From contig JAILPJ010000055.1 in the NCBI GenBank assembly GCA_024699605.1, positions 1 through 41,406 on the forward strand: DNA of 41,406 nucleotides, given 5' to 3'. Source of the DNA: Desulfovibrio sp. (GTDB taxonomy: Bacteria > Desulfobacterota > Desulfovibrionia > Desulfovibrionales > Desulfovibrionaceae). The position numbers were made by a program, and so were the translations under genes. The notes under the pieces are model-generated. The model saw nothing but the letters and a program-made list of their open reading frames with translations, made no database searches and was not told where the DNA came from. This document shows positions 16,929 to 25,357 of the stretch, one piece after another (position 1 is the first letter of the stretch; the number at the start of each line of letters is the position of its first letter).

Positions 16929-17113
16929 CTTGAAAAAATGGCCGCCGCATTCTCGTGACGTAAGTCCTACGTTCGGCAGTCAAAAAGGTTGATTCCCAGT
17001 ATCACATATGGTACCATCTTTTAACGGATAATTTCGGCGACATAAGAAAGCGAAGCGCTCTTGCGTATGGTCTCGGCTACATCTCATACAGCCGGTATCA
17101 TATCGTTTGCTGT
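16929..17113 (+). mobile_element. Decayed left end of an IS200/IS605-type element
   Basis: These 185 bases align without gaps to 23228-23412, the left end of the intact IS200-type element. Shared blocks include cttgaaaaaatg (16929-16940), ttctcgtgac (16950-16959), cagtcaaa plus ggttgattcccagtatcaca (about 16977-17006) and the tnpA start region. Similarity stops abruptly at about 17113. The left-end hairpin has changed: the intact copy has cgtgac/gtcacg, this copy instead can form acgta/tacgt at 16958-16972. It lies 60 bases before metN. Confidence 0.85.
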
Positions 17114-17116
17114 TAG
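17024..17116 (+). pseudogene. Remnant of IS200-type tnpA (first ~30 codons)
   Basis: In the frame of the intact transposase the remnant reads DNFGDIRKRSALAYGLGY then ISYSRYHIVCC and stops at TAG (17114-17116). The start codon ATG of the intact copy is ACG here (17024-17026). Residues match the first 30 of the transposase at 23323 except for scattered changes. The rest of the gene, with the HUH motif and tyrosine, is gone. Confidence 0.85.
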
Positions 17117-17172
17117 TCACCTACCCTTACGAGGTCCTGCTGCGTGCGCTTGTGTGTAACAAAGGAAGTGGC

Positions 17173-18156
17173 ATGATACATATTGAACACCTGCACAAAT
17201 GGTACGGAAGCCGTGAAGTGCTCCACGATATCAATCTGCATGTGCGCGAAGGTGAAATCTTCGGGGTTGTGGGACATTCCGGAGCCGGCAAATCGACGCT
17301 TTTGCGCTGCATGAATGGCCTGGAAAGCTATCAGCAGGGTTCGGTGACAGCCATGGGCGTGGACGTCGCCACTCTTACCGGCAATAAGCTGCGCAAACTG
17401 CAAAGCAGCATGGGCATGATCTTTCAGAATTTCAATCTCATGGCGCGCAAAAACGTTTTTGAGAATGTGGCCTTTCCCTTGCGACTCTGGGGGGCCGAAA
17501 AGATCAAAGAACGTGTGGGAGAGCTGCTTGAGCTGGTGGGCCTGGCCAAAAGAGCGAAACAGCGTGTACAGAACCTCTCGGGCGGCCAGAAACAGCGTGT
17601 GGGCATCGCCCGTGCCCTTGCCCTGAACCCCCGTGTGCTGCTCTGCGATGAGGCGACCTCCGCTCTTGACCCGAAGACCACCATGTCCATTCTCGATCTG
17701 CTCGAGGACATCAACCGCGATCTCAAGCTGACCATTGTGATGGTCACCCATCAAATGGAAGTGGTCAAACGCCTCTGCCACAGCCTGCTGATGCTTGACC
17801 GGGGCAAAACCGTGGCCCAGGGGGTCACCGAATCGCTCTTTCTTTCTCCCACCAAAGAAATGAGCAAAATGGTCACGGATGAATTCACCCTCCTTGAGGG
17901 CGGCACCAATATCCGAATGATGTTTCCACGCGACATTTCCCAGCAGAGCATCATCACGCGCATGGCCAGAAGTCTGGATATCGACTTTGCCATTGTCGGT
18001 GGCAAACTGGAGCGGTATCTGGACGACGTCTTTGGCTTTCTGATCATCAATGTGCCGGATGAACACAAGGACGCGGTCCTCGGCTACCTCGAGGACCATC
18101 ATCTCTACTGGCAGGTTCTGGATAACGAGGGAGGAGCGGCATGCAAGAGACTATAA
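17173..18156 (+). CDS. metN: Methionine ABC importer ATPase MetN
   Basis: The 327-residue protein has a full ABC ATPase domain: Walker A GHSGAGKST at 34-42, Q-loop FQNFNLM, signature LSGGQKQR, Walker B VLLCDEATSALD and H-loop VTHQM. The extra C-terminal ~95 residues (starting GGTNIRMMFPRD) form the NIL/ACT-like regulatory domain that in MetN binds methionine and inhibits transport. With MetI and MetQ it imports methionine using ATP. ATG 17173 follows AAAGGA; the open frame begins earlier inside the IS remnant. It overlaps metI by 16 bases. No SAM riboswitch is recognisable upstream, where the IS200 remnant sits instead. Confidence 0.92.
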   Translation: MIHIEHLHKWYGSREVLHDINLHVREGEIFGVVGHSGAGKSTLLRCMNGLESYQQGSVTAMGVDVATLTGNKLRKLQSSMGMIFQNFNLMARKNVFENVAFPLRLWGAEKIKERVGELLELVGLAKRAKQRVQNLSGGQKQRVGIARALALNPRVLLCDEATSALDPKTTMSILDLLEDINRDLKLTIVMVTHQMEVVKRLCHSLLMLDRGKTVAQGVTESLFLSPTKEMSKMVTDEFTLLEGGTNIRMMFPRDISQQSIITRMARSLDIDFAIVGGKLERYLDDVFGFLIINVPDEHKDAVLGYLEDHHLYWQVLDNEGGAACKRL

Positions 18157-18839
18157 CGTATCTCGGAGCCTGGGTTGATCCGCTCTGGACGCGCTTTCTC
18201 GACAAACTTCCCGAAATTCTGCAAGCCACCTGGGAAACCGTGGACATGGTCGTTCTTTCCACGCTCTTTTCCATGTTCTTTGGCTTTCTCCTCGCCATCT
18301 GGATGATTGTCACCAACCCCCTTGGGCTTCGACCTCAGCAAGGGGTCTACCGGGTGCTGGATTTTGTCGTCAATCTGTTGCGTTCCTTTCCCTTTATCAT
18401 TCTGCTCATAGCCATCATCCCCATCACCCGCTTCATCGTGGGGACAACCATCGGCAGCACGGCAGCCATTGTGCCGTTGACTGTTGCGGCCGCGCCCTTT
18501 GTGGCTCGGCTCATTGAAAGCTGTTTCCTCGAAGTGGACAGCGGTGTCATCGAGGCCGCCAGATCCTTTGGCGCCAGCAACACGCAGATTATTTTCCGCG
18601 TGCTGATTCCTGAGGCGCTCCCCTCCATCGTACTCAATGTGGCGGTTGTGGCCATCACGCTTTTGGGCTATTCCGCCATGGCCGGCACTGTTGGTGGCGG
18701 AGGTTTGGGAGATCTGGCCGTACGCTACGGGTATAACCGCTTTCAGGTTGATATCATGGTCTATGCCGTGATCATTCTCTGCGTGCTGGTACTGTTCATT
18801 CAAGGTGTCTGTAATCTGCTCTACAAGGTCCTGCGCTGA
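18141..18839 (+). CDS. metI: Methionine ABC importer permease MetI
   Basis: The 232-residue membrane protein has five or six helices and the binding-protein-dependent permease motif EAARSFGASNTQIIFRVLIP (the EAA loop that docks on MetN). The late GYSAMAGTVGGGGLGDLA segment is typical of MetI. Its start, ATG 18141 preceded by GAGGAG, overlaps the end of metN, which implies translational coupling. Length and helix pattern fit MetI (about 217 residues in E. coli). Confidence 0.92.
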   Translation: MQETITYLGAWVDPLWTRFLDKLPEILQATWETVDMVVLSTLFSMFFGFLLAIWMIVTNPLGLRPQQGVYRVLDFVVNLLRSFPFIILLIAIIPITRFIVGTTIGSTAAIVPLTVAAAPFVARLIESCFLEVDSGVIEAARSFGASNTQIIFRVLIPEALPSIVLNVAVVAITLLGYSAMAGTVGGGGLGDLAVRYGYNRFQVDIMVYAVIILCVLVLFIQGVCNLLYKVLR

Positions 18840-18871
18840 ACGGGCCAAACTTTTTTCTCGCCGGAGTCGTT

Positions 18872-19648
18872 ATGCATCGTCTTCTCCTCACCCTGCTGCT
18901 TCTGCTGACTTTTGTTCTCCCGGCCTGGGCTGCCGAGGAAATTGTGGTTGGGGTCACCCCCTTCCCGCACAAAGACATTCTGCTCAAAGCCAAACCATTG
19001 CTGGCCAAGGAAGGCTATACCCTGGTGCTCAAGGAATTCACCGACTATGTGCAGCCCAATCTCGCTTTGGCCAGCAAACTGCTTTTTGCCAATTTCTTCC
19101 AGCACGAGCCCTATCTGGAAAATATGAATCAAGAAAAGCATCTCAAGCTGGTTTCCATCGGCAAGGTGCACATTGAGCCGCTTGGCGTCTATTCCAGAAA
19201 AATCAACAAGCTTGCCGACCTTAAAAAAGGCGACAGCATTTCCTTACCCAATGACCCCACCAATGAAGCCAGAGCCTTGCGCCTGCTTGAAGCCCACGGC
19301 ATCATCGCTATCAAGCCAGGAGCCCTGGTCACGGTAGCGGACATAGTCAACAATCCCCTGAAGCTGAAATTCCATGAACTCGAAGCCGCGCAGTTGCCCA
19401 GAGCGCTGGAAGATGTGACGTGCGCTGTGATCAATACCAATTTTGCCAACGAGGCAGGACTCATCCCGACCCGTGACGCTTTGGTCATGGAAGGCAGTGA
19501 TTCTCCCTACGCCAATATCCTCGTGGTGCGTGAAGAGGACGAAAATAGCCCCAAGGCCAAGGCCTTGCTCAAGGCCGTACAGTCGCTGGAAGTGCGGAAC
19601 TATATCGAAAAGGAATTGACAGCCAAGGGCATTGTGCCGGCCTTTTAA
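18872..19648 (+). CDS. metQ: Methionine-binding protein MetQ (NlpA family)
   Basis: The 258-residue protein has a signal peptide (MHRLLLTLLLLLTFVLPAWA) and the NlpA-family pattern: VVGVTPFPHKDIL, KEFTDYVQPNLALA, NFFQHEPYLENMN and SISLPNDPTNEARAL. It is the periplasmic methionine-binding component that feeds MetI/MetN. Unlike E. coli MetQ there is no lipobox cysteine: the signal ends AWAAEE, suggesting a soluble periplasmic protein cut by signal peptidase I. GGAG precedes the ATG. It starts 32 bases after metI and is followed by a strong terminator, closing the operon. Confidence 0.92.
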   Translation: MHRLLLTLLLLLTFVLPAWAAEEIVVGVTPFPHKDILLKAKPLLAKEGYTLVLKEFTDYVQPNLALASKLLFANFFQHEPYLENMNQEKHLKLVSIGKVHIEPLGVYSRKINKLADLKKGDSISLPNDPTNEARALRLLEAHGIIAIKPGALVTVADIVNNPLKLKFHELEAAQLPRALEDVTCAVINTNFANEAGLIPTRDALVMEGSDSPYANILVVREEDENSPKAKALLKAVQSLEVRNYIEKELTAKGIVPAF

Positions 19649-19679
19649 GGCGTTCGATCTCGCAGCCGCCTTTTTTACC

Positions 19680-19714
19680 GCCCGCTTGAAGTCTCTTTCA
19701 GCGGGCTTTTTTTT
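19680..19714 (+). terminator. Rho-independent terminator of metNIQ
   Basis: gcccgct (19680-19686) pairs with agcgggc (19700-19706), extended by tgaa/ttca with a small loop, and is followed by eight T residues. It ends the metNIQ transcript. Confidence 0.9.
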
Positions 19715-19880
19715 CAGGCTGTGCGCATTGCCAAAGGGAACGGAACAAGAGAGCAGAGCGTCTGATGAGCGAAAAAACACCTAGCCAAGCGGGCTTCCTA
19801 GATCCTGGTCTTTCAGACAGCAACACTTCTCTTCAAGGCTTAACACGGTCATTCTGACATTGTAACAGCATTGCGGTGCG

Positions 19881-21143
19881 ATGATGAAAACTCTTTTCGT
19901 ATTGGCGGCAAGTCCAGAAAGTGCTTTGTCCATGCGTCAATGCTTGGAACATGACTTCCAAATCCTGTCTGTTGACTCTGAGCAAAAGATCCTTGCGCTT
20001 CTTCTTTCTTCAACTGCCTATGCCATCGTAGAAGAATTGAGCGTGGCCAAGGACAACCATTTCAATCTGGCCAAAGCGCTCGCCAAGGACGATAGACACC
20101 GCTCCTTGCCCGTGCTTGTTTTCTCCTGGCAGGCCGAAGACATTGCCAAAGCAGAGGCTTGCCTGGAAGCCGGCTTTTGTGACGTCCTTTTACCACCGTT
20201 GGCGCCGAGTCTGCTCGCCAAACGCATCCACAATGCGGCACGTTCCAGGGAATCTTTTACCTTTTCGGAAATTGAAGCCATCTTGCGCGAGCTGCCCTCC
20301 AACATTTATCTGAAAGATCGGGAGGGAAAATACGTTTTTTGTACGCAGTATTGGCACCATCTCAAGGCACAAGTGTCTGCTCACTGGACCATACGCGGCA
20401 AAACGGATTTAGAGGTTCGCAAAGACAAAGCCAATGCCCTCAAAGCGATGGCGTCTGATCAAAGAATCCTGACAAGCGGTGAAGGGGAGACGTATCTCAT
20501 TGAAGAAACGCAAAATGGCCTGCATGAGTATCTTGAACTGATTAAACGTCCCACACACGATGAGAACGGAAAGGTCAACGGGATTGTCGCCCTCATCAAC
20601 AATGTCACCGAAAGACAACTTTTGAAAATCGAAATGGAGCGGCGCCTAACGCTTGACCCGCTGACTGGTCTTTTGAACAAAACCGCCACTGAAGAGCTGA
20701 TCGGCCTGGCACTGGAAAAATACTCCCGTTCCCATCAGGCAGGCCATGGAGCCCTTCTGATGATTGATGTCGACGATTTCAAACAGGTCAACGACACCTT
20801 TGGGCATCGCATGGGCGACAAAGTCCTGATAAGCGTGGCCAGTATTCTCCACAGTAGCTTTCATGGCGTGGACGTCAAAGGCCGTGTGGGCGGCGACGAA
20901 TTCATGGTCTTTGCCTGCGATGTCAGCGATGCCGCTTCAGCGGCAAGACTGGCTTGTGACATAGGACAAAAGGCCAAGCATCTCTATGACGGCAGTTCCC
21001 TTGCAGGCAAGCTCTCCTTGTCCATTGGCATTTCTCTCTATCCCCAACATGGCCTATCATTCAAAGACTTGTACAAAAATGCGGATAAAGCCCTCTATGA
21101 CGTCAAAAAGCAGGGGAAAGGCAGCTATGCTTTGGCGCAGTAG
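19881..21143 (+). CDS. Degenerate receiver-PAS-GGDEF diguanylate cyclase
   Basis: The 420-residue protein begins with a receiver-like domain (about 1-120) that has lost its chemistry. The acidic pair is replaced (VLAASPE), the phospho-acceptor position reads IVEEL with Glu, and the conserved lysine is missing (LLPPLAP). A PAS domain follows (about 130-250, ELPSNIYLKDREGKYVF to INNVTERQ). The GGDEF domain is intact: DVDDFKQVNDTFGH and RVGGDEFM (337-341), so it should make cyclic-di-GMP. The inhibitory RxxD position reads HGVD, so feedback inhibition may be lost. The two adjacent ATGs leave the start ambiguous by one codon. It is a single-gene unit with a terminator at 21154. Confidence 0.85.
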   Translation: MMKTLFVLAASPESALSMRQCLEHDFQILSVDSEQKILALLLSSTAYAIVEELSVAKDNHFNLAKALAKDDRHRSLPVLVFSWQAEDIAKAEACLEAGFCDVLLPPLAPSLLAKRIHNAARSRESFTFSEIEAILRELPSNIYLKDREGKYVFCTQYWHHLKAQVSAHWTIRGKTDLEVRKDKANALKAMASDQRILTSGEGETYLIEETQNGLHEYLELIKRPTHDENGKVNGIVALINNVTERQLLKIEMERRLTLDPLTGLLNKTATEELIGLALEKYSRSHQAGHGALLMIDVDDFKQVNDTFGHRMGDKVLISVASILHSSFHGVDVKGRVGGDEFMVFACDVSDAASAARLACDIGQKAKHLYDGSSLAGKLSLSIGISLYPQHGLSFKDLYKNADKALYDVKKQGKGSYALAQ

Positions 21144-21153
21144 CGCATTGGGC

Positions 21154-21189
21154 AAAGAGCCGTTCAGACTAATCTCTGAGCGGCTCTTT
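21154..21189. terminator. Bidirectional terminator
   Basis: aaagagccgttcag (21154-21167) pairs with ctgagcggctcttt (21176-21189), 14 pairs including one wobble, eight-base loop. It lies 10 bases after the stop of the GGDEF gene. Confidence 0.85.
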
Positions 21190-21604
21190 CCGATAAAACG
21201 TGTTGACCTCGTGACGTCTTTGCACGCTTCGTGGGGCCTTGTCATACCCAGGCAAAGACGCTTCCTGGCTGATCTGCTTGGACTTGGCGCCAAAAGCCAT
21301 AGGAGAAAATATTTCTGCTCTGAAAAATCCGCTCAGCGTGGCTCTCTCTGAATAAATTGTGCAATTTTGCACCTAAAAGACTTGATCAAAGTGTTCATTC
21401 TGTGTACTTTGCGGCTAAGTAGACCATTGCCATCGTTTTCTTTGCAAACCTTGTCTTGAAGAACGTTGCGCAACAGAGAAGCGATTCCACTAGCCAAATA
21501 CGGAAGCTCTTGAGTTTCCTTGCAAAACATGCTCTTCTGGGCGGACAAAAAGCAAGCCGAAACGGCGGCAAGAATCTGGCTGAGCGCTTGGGAGAAGAAG
21601 CTGA
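21190..21604. other. Intergenic region with inverted repeats upstream of the GGDEF-EAL gene
   Basis: No gene is supported in these 415 bases. There is a nine-base inverted repeat cgtctttgc (21215-21223) / gcaaagacg (21252-21260) with a 28-base spacer, and a perfect palindrome gtgcaattttgcac at 21359-21372 in an AT-rich setting, which could be an operator for the gene at 21605. The short minus-strand frames here have no ribosome binding site. Confidence 0.4.
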
Positions 21605-23257
21605 ATGAGCGGAAAAACGCCCTGTGAAAATGCGATTGGCACAAAAATTCTGGTCTTTGGTTTTAGCCGTAGTGAACTGCACTTCTGCTCACAGGAACTC
21701 TTGGCACTGTTTGGTCCCGTTGATCAGAGCAATCCCCTGCGTGCCTGGCAGGCGGGGGGCCTGGTGCATCCACGCGATGCGCAACTTGTGGCCGACTGCT
21801 TAGAAAGGCTCGACAGACATTCTGACTATTGCGAAGGCAGTTTCCGACTCAAAAGCCTGCACGGCAACTATCTGTTCTGTCACTGCACCTTTTCACGTGT
21901 GCTGGAGAAAGGAGAGGAGCGCGTCATTGCGACCCTTTCAACCAGCGCCCTCTCAGACCGCCAAAGGCGCAAACAAGGCCGTTATCACGATCCTCTGACA
22001 GGGGCACTTACCAGCCGCGGTTTTTTTGCGGCCGCTGACACCCTGTTTTCTGCCAATCCCACAAGCCCTTACTGTATTTTACGCTTCACGATTCTCGGTT
22101 TGCGCAAGATCAACCAGACGCAGGGCTTTACGGCCGGCGACCGGCTGCTCAAGGTGATTGCCCGCATGGTGCGCAATCACCTCCTCTGCGACAAAGAGGC
22201 CTTAGCCCGGGTGGATGGTGACGGCTTTGCCGTCTGTCTCTTGGGGAGCGCCAAACGGGCCATTTCCTTTGCCCAGAATCTGACACGTCTCTGCGACAAT
22301 GCAGCCAAACATCGGCAATATGGCCTCTATTTCGGTATCTGCGTCGTCAATCATCAAACCCAGGCCCATCTGCTCTACGACTGTGCCTGCCACGCGCTGA
22401 AGACCGTCAGGGGCAATAATGAACGCAATGTGGCTTTTTACGATGAACCCCTGCGCAAACGCCACGCTGACGAACGCTATATCACGGAACAGATGGAGGA
22501 AGCACTCCAGCAGTATCAGTTTAAACTCTTTCTCCAGCCCAAGGTGGAGATCTCCACAGGGCGGATTATTGGGGCTGAAGCCTTGGCGCGTTGGCTGCAC
22601 CCCGAAGACGGCATGATCATGCCCGATCGTTTTGTGCCTCTCTTTGAGACCAATGGCTTTGTGCTCAAACTCGACACCTTTATCTGGGAAGAGGCCTGCA
22701 AGATACTGCGCAAATGGCTGGATGCGGGCTACAAGGCCGTCCCCATCTCGGTCAATGTCTCTCGCCTGCATTTTAAAAGCGAAGATCTGACGCAACAGCT
22801 GCTGCAGCTTTTGGCAAAATACCATCTGCCCACCAATCTGCTGGAACTGGAAATTACAGAAACGACCTTTCTGCCCAATGAACACAATCTACATGGCAAA
22901 ATGCTCGACCTGCGCAAGGCCGGCTTTGCCATTTCCATGGACGACTTCGGCATTGGCTATTCTTCACTGAATTCGCTGCGGGCGCTGCCCTTCACCACCA
23001 TGAAGATCGACCGCATCTTCGTCCAGGACGTGGCCAACGACAAAAGCCGCGGACGGATTGTGGCACGAAACACCATCGCCCTGGCCAGGGAACTGGGCAT
23101 GCGCATCGTCGCTGAAGGCGTGGAAACGGAAGATCAGGCCAATTTTCTTCTGGAAAACGGCTGTAATTGCGCCCAAGGCTTCCACTACGCCCACCCCTTG
23201 GAAGCGGAAAATTTTGCGGCCCGTTACCTTGAAAAAATGCCCACGGCCTTCTCGTGA
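21605..23257 (+). CDS. Degenerate GGDEF-EAL cyclic-di-GMP phosphodiesterase
   Basis: The 550-residue soluble protein has a PAS-like N-terminus (about 10-115), a GGDEF domain whose motif is broken (RVDGDGFAV, 204-208), so it cannot be a normal cyclase, and an EAL domain from about 285. The EAL domain keeps its catalytic set: EAL at 325-327, SVNVSR, EITET, SMDDFGIGYSSLNS, MKIDR and EGVE. It should therefore hydrolyse cyclic-di-GMP, with the dead GGDEF perhaps acting as a GTP sensor. The last ten codons and the stop (LEKMPTAFS) lie inside sequence shared with the IS200 remnant at 16929, so the C-terminus was probably supplied by the inserted element. GAAGAAG stands before the ATG. Confidence 0.85.
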   Translation: MSGKTPCENAIGTKILVFGFSRSELHFCSQELLALFGPVDQSNPLRAWQAGGLVHPRDAQLVADCLERLDRHSDYCEGSFRLKSLHGNYLFCHCTFSRVLEKGEERVIATLSTSALSDRQRRKQGRYHDPLTGALTSRGFFAAADTLFSANPTSPYCILRFTILGLRKINQTQGFTAGDRLLKVIARMVRNHLLCDKEALARVDGDGFAVCLLGSAKRAISFAQNLTRLCDNAAKHRQYGLYFGICVVNHQTQAHLLYDCACHALKTVRGNNERNVAFYDEPLRKRHADERYITEQMEEALQQYQFKLFLQPKVEISTGRIIGAEALARWLHPEDGMIMPDRFVPLFETNGFVLKLDTFIWEEACKILRKWLDAGYKAVPISVNVSRLHFKSEDLTQQLLQLLAKYHLPTNLLELEITETTFLPNEHNLHGKMLDLRKAGFAISMDDFGIGYSSLNSLRALPFTTMKIDRIFVQDVANDKSRGRIVARNTIALARELGMRIVAEGVETEDQANFLLENGCNCAQGFHYAHPLEAENFAARYLEKMPTAFS

Positions 23258-23883
23258 CTTTGGTCACGGGCTAAGCAGTCAAACAGGTTGATTCCCAGTA
23301 TCACACATGGTATTTTCTTTTCATGGATAATTTCGGTGACATAAGGAAACGAAGCGATCTGACGTATGGTCGCGGCTACGTCTATTCCATCCAGTATCAT
23401 ATCGTTTGGTGTACGAAATATCGGAAAAAAGTTTTCGTCGAAACTGTCAAGGATAGCGTGGAGCAGCATCTGAGAAAGCTGGCCTGCGATTATGACTTTA
23501 CGATCGACAGCATGGAAGTAATGCCGGACCATGTGCATCTGCTTGTCGACTGTAGTCCGCAGTTCGAGATACCCAGGATGATCAAGATCCTGAAGGGAAA
23601 TATAGCGAGATGGGTCTTTCTGGAATTTCCGCATCTGAAAGCAGAGCTCTGTGGAGGACATCTGTGGAACCCGTCGTACTGCGTAGTCACCGTCAGTGAC
23701 AGAAGCCTCGAGCAGGTCAGGCATTACATCGCGACACAGGAAGAACGGCCATAACGATCTTGACGAGCGACAAGCTGAAAATCAGGTCTTACAGCCGGCT
23801 ATTCGGGCAGACCGCAAGCCACTCAAGGGCAACCGAAACAGACTTAGGTCCATTTGCAACATAAGCAAGCCCATGACCTAGTC
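23228..23883 (+). mobile_element. IS200/IS605-type insertion sequence (tnpA only)
   Basis: The left end is set by the start of similarity to the remnant at 16929. It includes a perfect hairpin cgtgac/gtcacg (23253-23268), as expected for single-strand transposons. The right end is tentative: an imperfect inverted repeat gacttaggtc (23841-23850) / gacctagtc (23875-23883) could be the right-end hairpin. There are no terminal inverted repeats, as normal for this group. Only tnpA is present. A faint frame after tnpA (KIRSYSRLFGQT) could be a decayed tnpB start, but I do not trust it. Confidence 0.7.
23323..23754 (+). CDS. tnpA: IS200/IS605-family transposase TnpA (Y1 HUH)
   Basis: The 143-residue protein is a complete Y1-type transposase: an opening SIQYHIVWCTKYRKKVF, the HUH metal motif DHVHLLVDC (His70 and His72) and the catalytic tyrosine in QVRHYIATQ (about Tyr135). 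The segment LWNPSYCVVTV between them is also typical. It cuts and joins single-stranded DNA at hairpin-marked ends. All key residues are present, so it may be active. The ATG lies about 65 bases inside the left hairpin. It has no obvious ribosome binding site, common in this family, where translation is kept low. Confidence 0.93.
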   Translation: MDNFGDIRKRSDLTYGRGYVYSIQYHIVWCTKYRKKVFVETVKDSVEQHLRKLACDYDFTIDSMEVMPDHVHLLVDCSPQFEIPRMIKILKGNIARWVFLEFPHLKAELCGGHLWNPSYCVVTVSDRSLEQVRHYIATQEERP

Positions 23884-23884
23884 C

Positions 23885-23898
23885 TGTGAGGCCTCACA
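23885..23898. repeat. Perfect 14-base palindrome
   Basis: tgtgaggcctcaca is self-complementary. It lies between the IS200 right end and the PilZ gene, 57 bases before the PilZ start, where an operator could be. A near copy (tgtgaggctccaca) stands at 13169-13182 before the HD hydrolase gene. Confidence 0.5.
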
Positions 23899-23954
23899 CT
23901 ATCAGCCCCTCGCGTTCAGAACTCTCTATCTTGCCGTCCTCAATTAGGTAAGCC

Positions 23955-24821
23955 ATGGAAGCAATCAACTGCCTCTGGAATGTCAACCAAAACAACGCCT
24001 TCGTCGAGGCTAGCAAACAAAAAAGCCTCGTCCGTCTGCGAGGCTGCTTTCCCCATGAGGGTGAAATCTGCGATATGCTCTATTCGGGGCACATTGTCAC
24101 CCGTGACGGGCGTACAGGCATCTTTAAGGTGAAAGAACACGCCAAAATGCCTGGTAAGGCCTATCACCAGGATGACCAGTGTTCCTTCTATTTCAGCCTG
24201 ACCGAGACTGATCAGCTGACGCGGACCAAGCAAAGCCACGGCGTCAATGCCTCGGCGCGTATCATGTCTGTGGTGCAGGACCCCAAGGGCAGGCTTTCTT
24301 CCCTGGTGTTACGCTTCAATCGCAATTATCTCACTCGCCCTTTGCGCAAGAATAAACGCTATCGCTGGAACGAGGCCTTTACCCGTCTTTTGCGCATAAA
24401 CCTACCCATCAACATTCCCGAAACCAAGGAAGAGCTGGCTGAGCTGCTGCGTTCGGATGCTTCGCAGAACAAGCACTTCACCCCGCCCTCTCTGGTCGAC
24501 ATCTCAGCTGGCGGCTGCTGCGCCTTTATGCCACGCGAGCTCTCGCAGACAACCTTTGCCACAGAAAAGCTCTATCTCGTGTTCTTCATGAGCATGCGCA
24601 GCGAAAAGACCGATCCCCCCTTCATTTTTTTGGCCAAGCGTCTGGGCTACGGCGATGTGGACGAGAAGAAAAACAGCATCGCTGTACGCATGCGTTTTCT
24701 GGCTGAGCTTGACTGGTCAAGCCGTCAGAAAATCCAGTGGTTTGATATCCGTGAAGACGGATCCTCCCGCCTCTCCAAGCATCTGGAGCTCTTTGAGTCC
24801 CTCACTCCGGGCCAGGGTTAG
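23955..24821 (+). CDS. PilZ-domain cyclic-di-GMP receptor
   Basis: The 288-residue soluble protein has an N-terminal YcgR-like half (about 1-110) and a PilZ domain. The two cyclic-di-GMP-binding motifs are present: RKNKR (the RxxxR box, in the PLRKNKRYRW segment near 131-135) and VDISAGG (DxSxxG box, near 180). The rest of the barrel (IAVRMRFLAELDW) fits. Such proteins bind cyclic-di-GMP and act on motility, secretion or polysaccharide export. The partner cannot be told here. It is the only obvious effector among the nine turnover proteins in the window. A weak TAGGT site precedes the ATG. Confidence 0.8.
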   Translation: MEAINCLWNVNQNNAFVEASKQKSLVRLRGCFPHEGEICDMLYSGHIVTRDGRTGIFKVKEHAKMPGKAYHQDDQCSFYFSLTETDQLTRTKQSHGVNASARIMSVVQDPKGRLSSLVLRFNRNYLTRPLRKNKRYRWNEAFTRLLRINLPINIPETKEELAELLRSDASQNKHFTPPSLVDISAGGCCAFMPRELSQTTFATEKLYLVFFMSMRSEKTDPPFIFLAKRLGYGDVDEKKNSIAVRMRFLAELDWSSRQKIQWFDIREDGSSRLSKHLELFESLTPGQG

Positions 24822-24859
24822 CCAAATCCGCCCTCCATCTCCCTCCACATAGCCTTCTT

Positions 24860-25324
24860 TTAGCCTTCTTCCTGGGAACAGGCGTGACAAATGCCCTGCA
24901 TTTCGATTGAGCCGTTTTCCAGCGCCATCCCCAATTCCCCAAAGCGTTTTTTGAGCGCCACATAGAGCTCAGGATCGTCCATTTCCTGCGCTTTTTTGCA
25001 GCGTGAGCAGACAAAGAGCAAGAGCGAATTGTCGTGATGTTCACAGGTACAGGGAAGATAGCTGTTGAGTGAAGCGATTTTGTGCACAAGACCGCAGTCC
25101 ACCAGAAAATCAAGGATGCGGTAGATGGTGGCTGGCGTCAGACGTCTTTTGGCGTGGCTCAGACTCTCAAGCAAATCGTAGGCCTTGACCGGCTTCTGGG
25201 CTTCAAGCAAATGCACCAGCACCTGACGCCTGAGCGGTGTCAGGCGCATCTTGCGCTGCTGACAAATACGTTCGGCAAGTTGCAAACCCAAACGGACACA
25301 GTCTTCAGATGCCGCTTTTGCCAT
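24860..25324 (-). CDS. zur: Zur-like zinc uptake regulator (Fur family)
   Basis: The 154-residue protein is a Fur-family repressor: a winged helix (LTPLRRQVLVHLLEAQKPVKAYDLLESL, quoted in part as LTPLRRQVL and KAYDLLESL), TPATIYRILDFLVDCGLVHKI, and two CxxC pairs (FVCSRC and GICHAC) for a structural zinc, with CTCEHHDNS as part of the sensing site. The IYRILDFLVDCGLVHKIASLN wording is closer to Zur than to Fur or PerR. With zinc bound it should repress zinc-uptake genes. It lies 33 bases after the DUF3299-ZIP gene, same strand, as last gene of the zinc operon, so it may be auto-regulated. ATG 25324 follows GGGAG; the TTG six bases earlier is less suitable. Confidence 0.8.
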   Translation of the reverse strand: MAKAASEDCVRLGLQLAERICQQRKMRLTPLRRQVLVHLLEAQKPVKAYDLLESLSHAKRRLTPATIYRILDFLVDCGLVHKIASLNSYLPCTCEHHDNSLLLFVCSRCKKAQEMDDPELYVALKKRFGELGMALENGSIEMQGICHACSQEEG

Positions 25325-25357
25325 GACCAACTCTCCCGCTGATGGTTGCCTTGGCCG

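Noticed and set aside
17114-17172. SAM riboswitch upstream of metN
   Set aside because: No SAM-I core motifs or terminator hairpin between the IS remnant and the start codon.
17113-18102. 329-codon minus-strand frame opposite metN
   Set aside because: Antisense shadow of a well-conserved ABC ATPase.
23755-23881. Possible tnpB start after the IS200 transposase (KIRSYSRLFGQT)
   Set aside because: Only a dozen residues vaguely resemble a TnpB start; no start codon in place and no downstream RuvC or zinc-finger motif.
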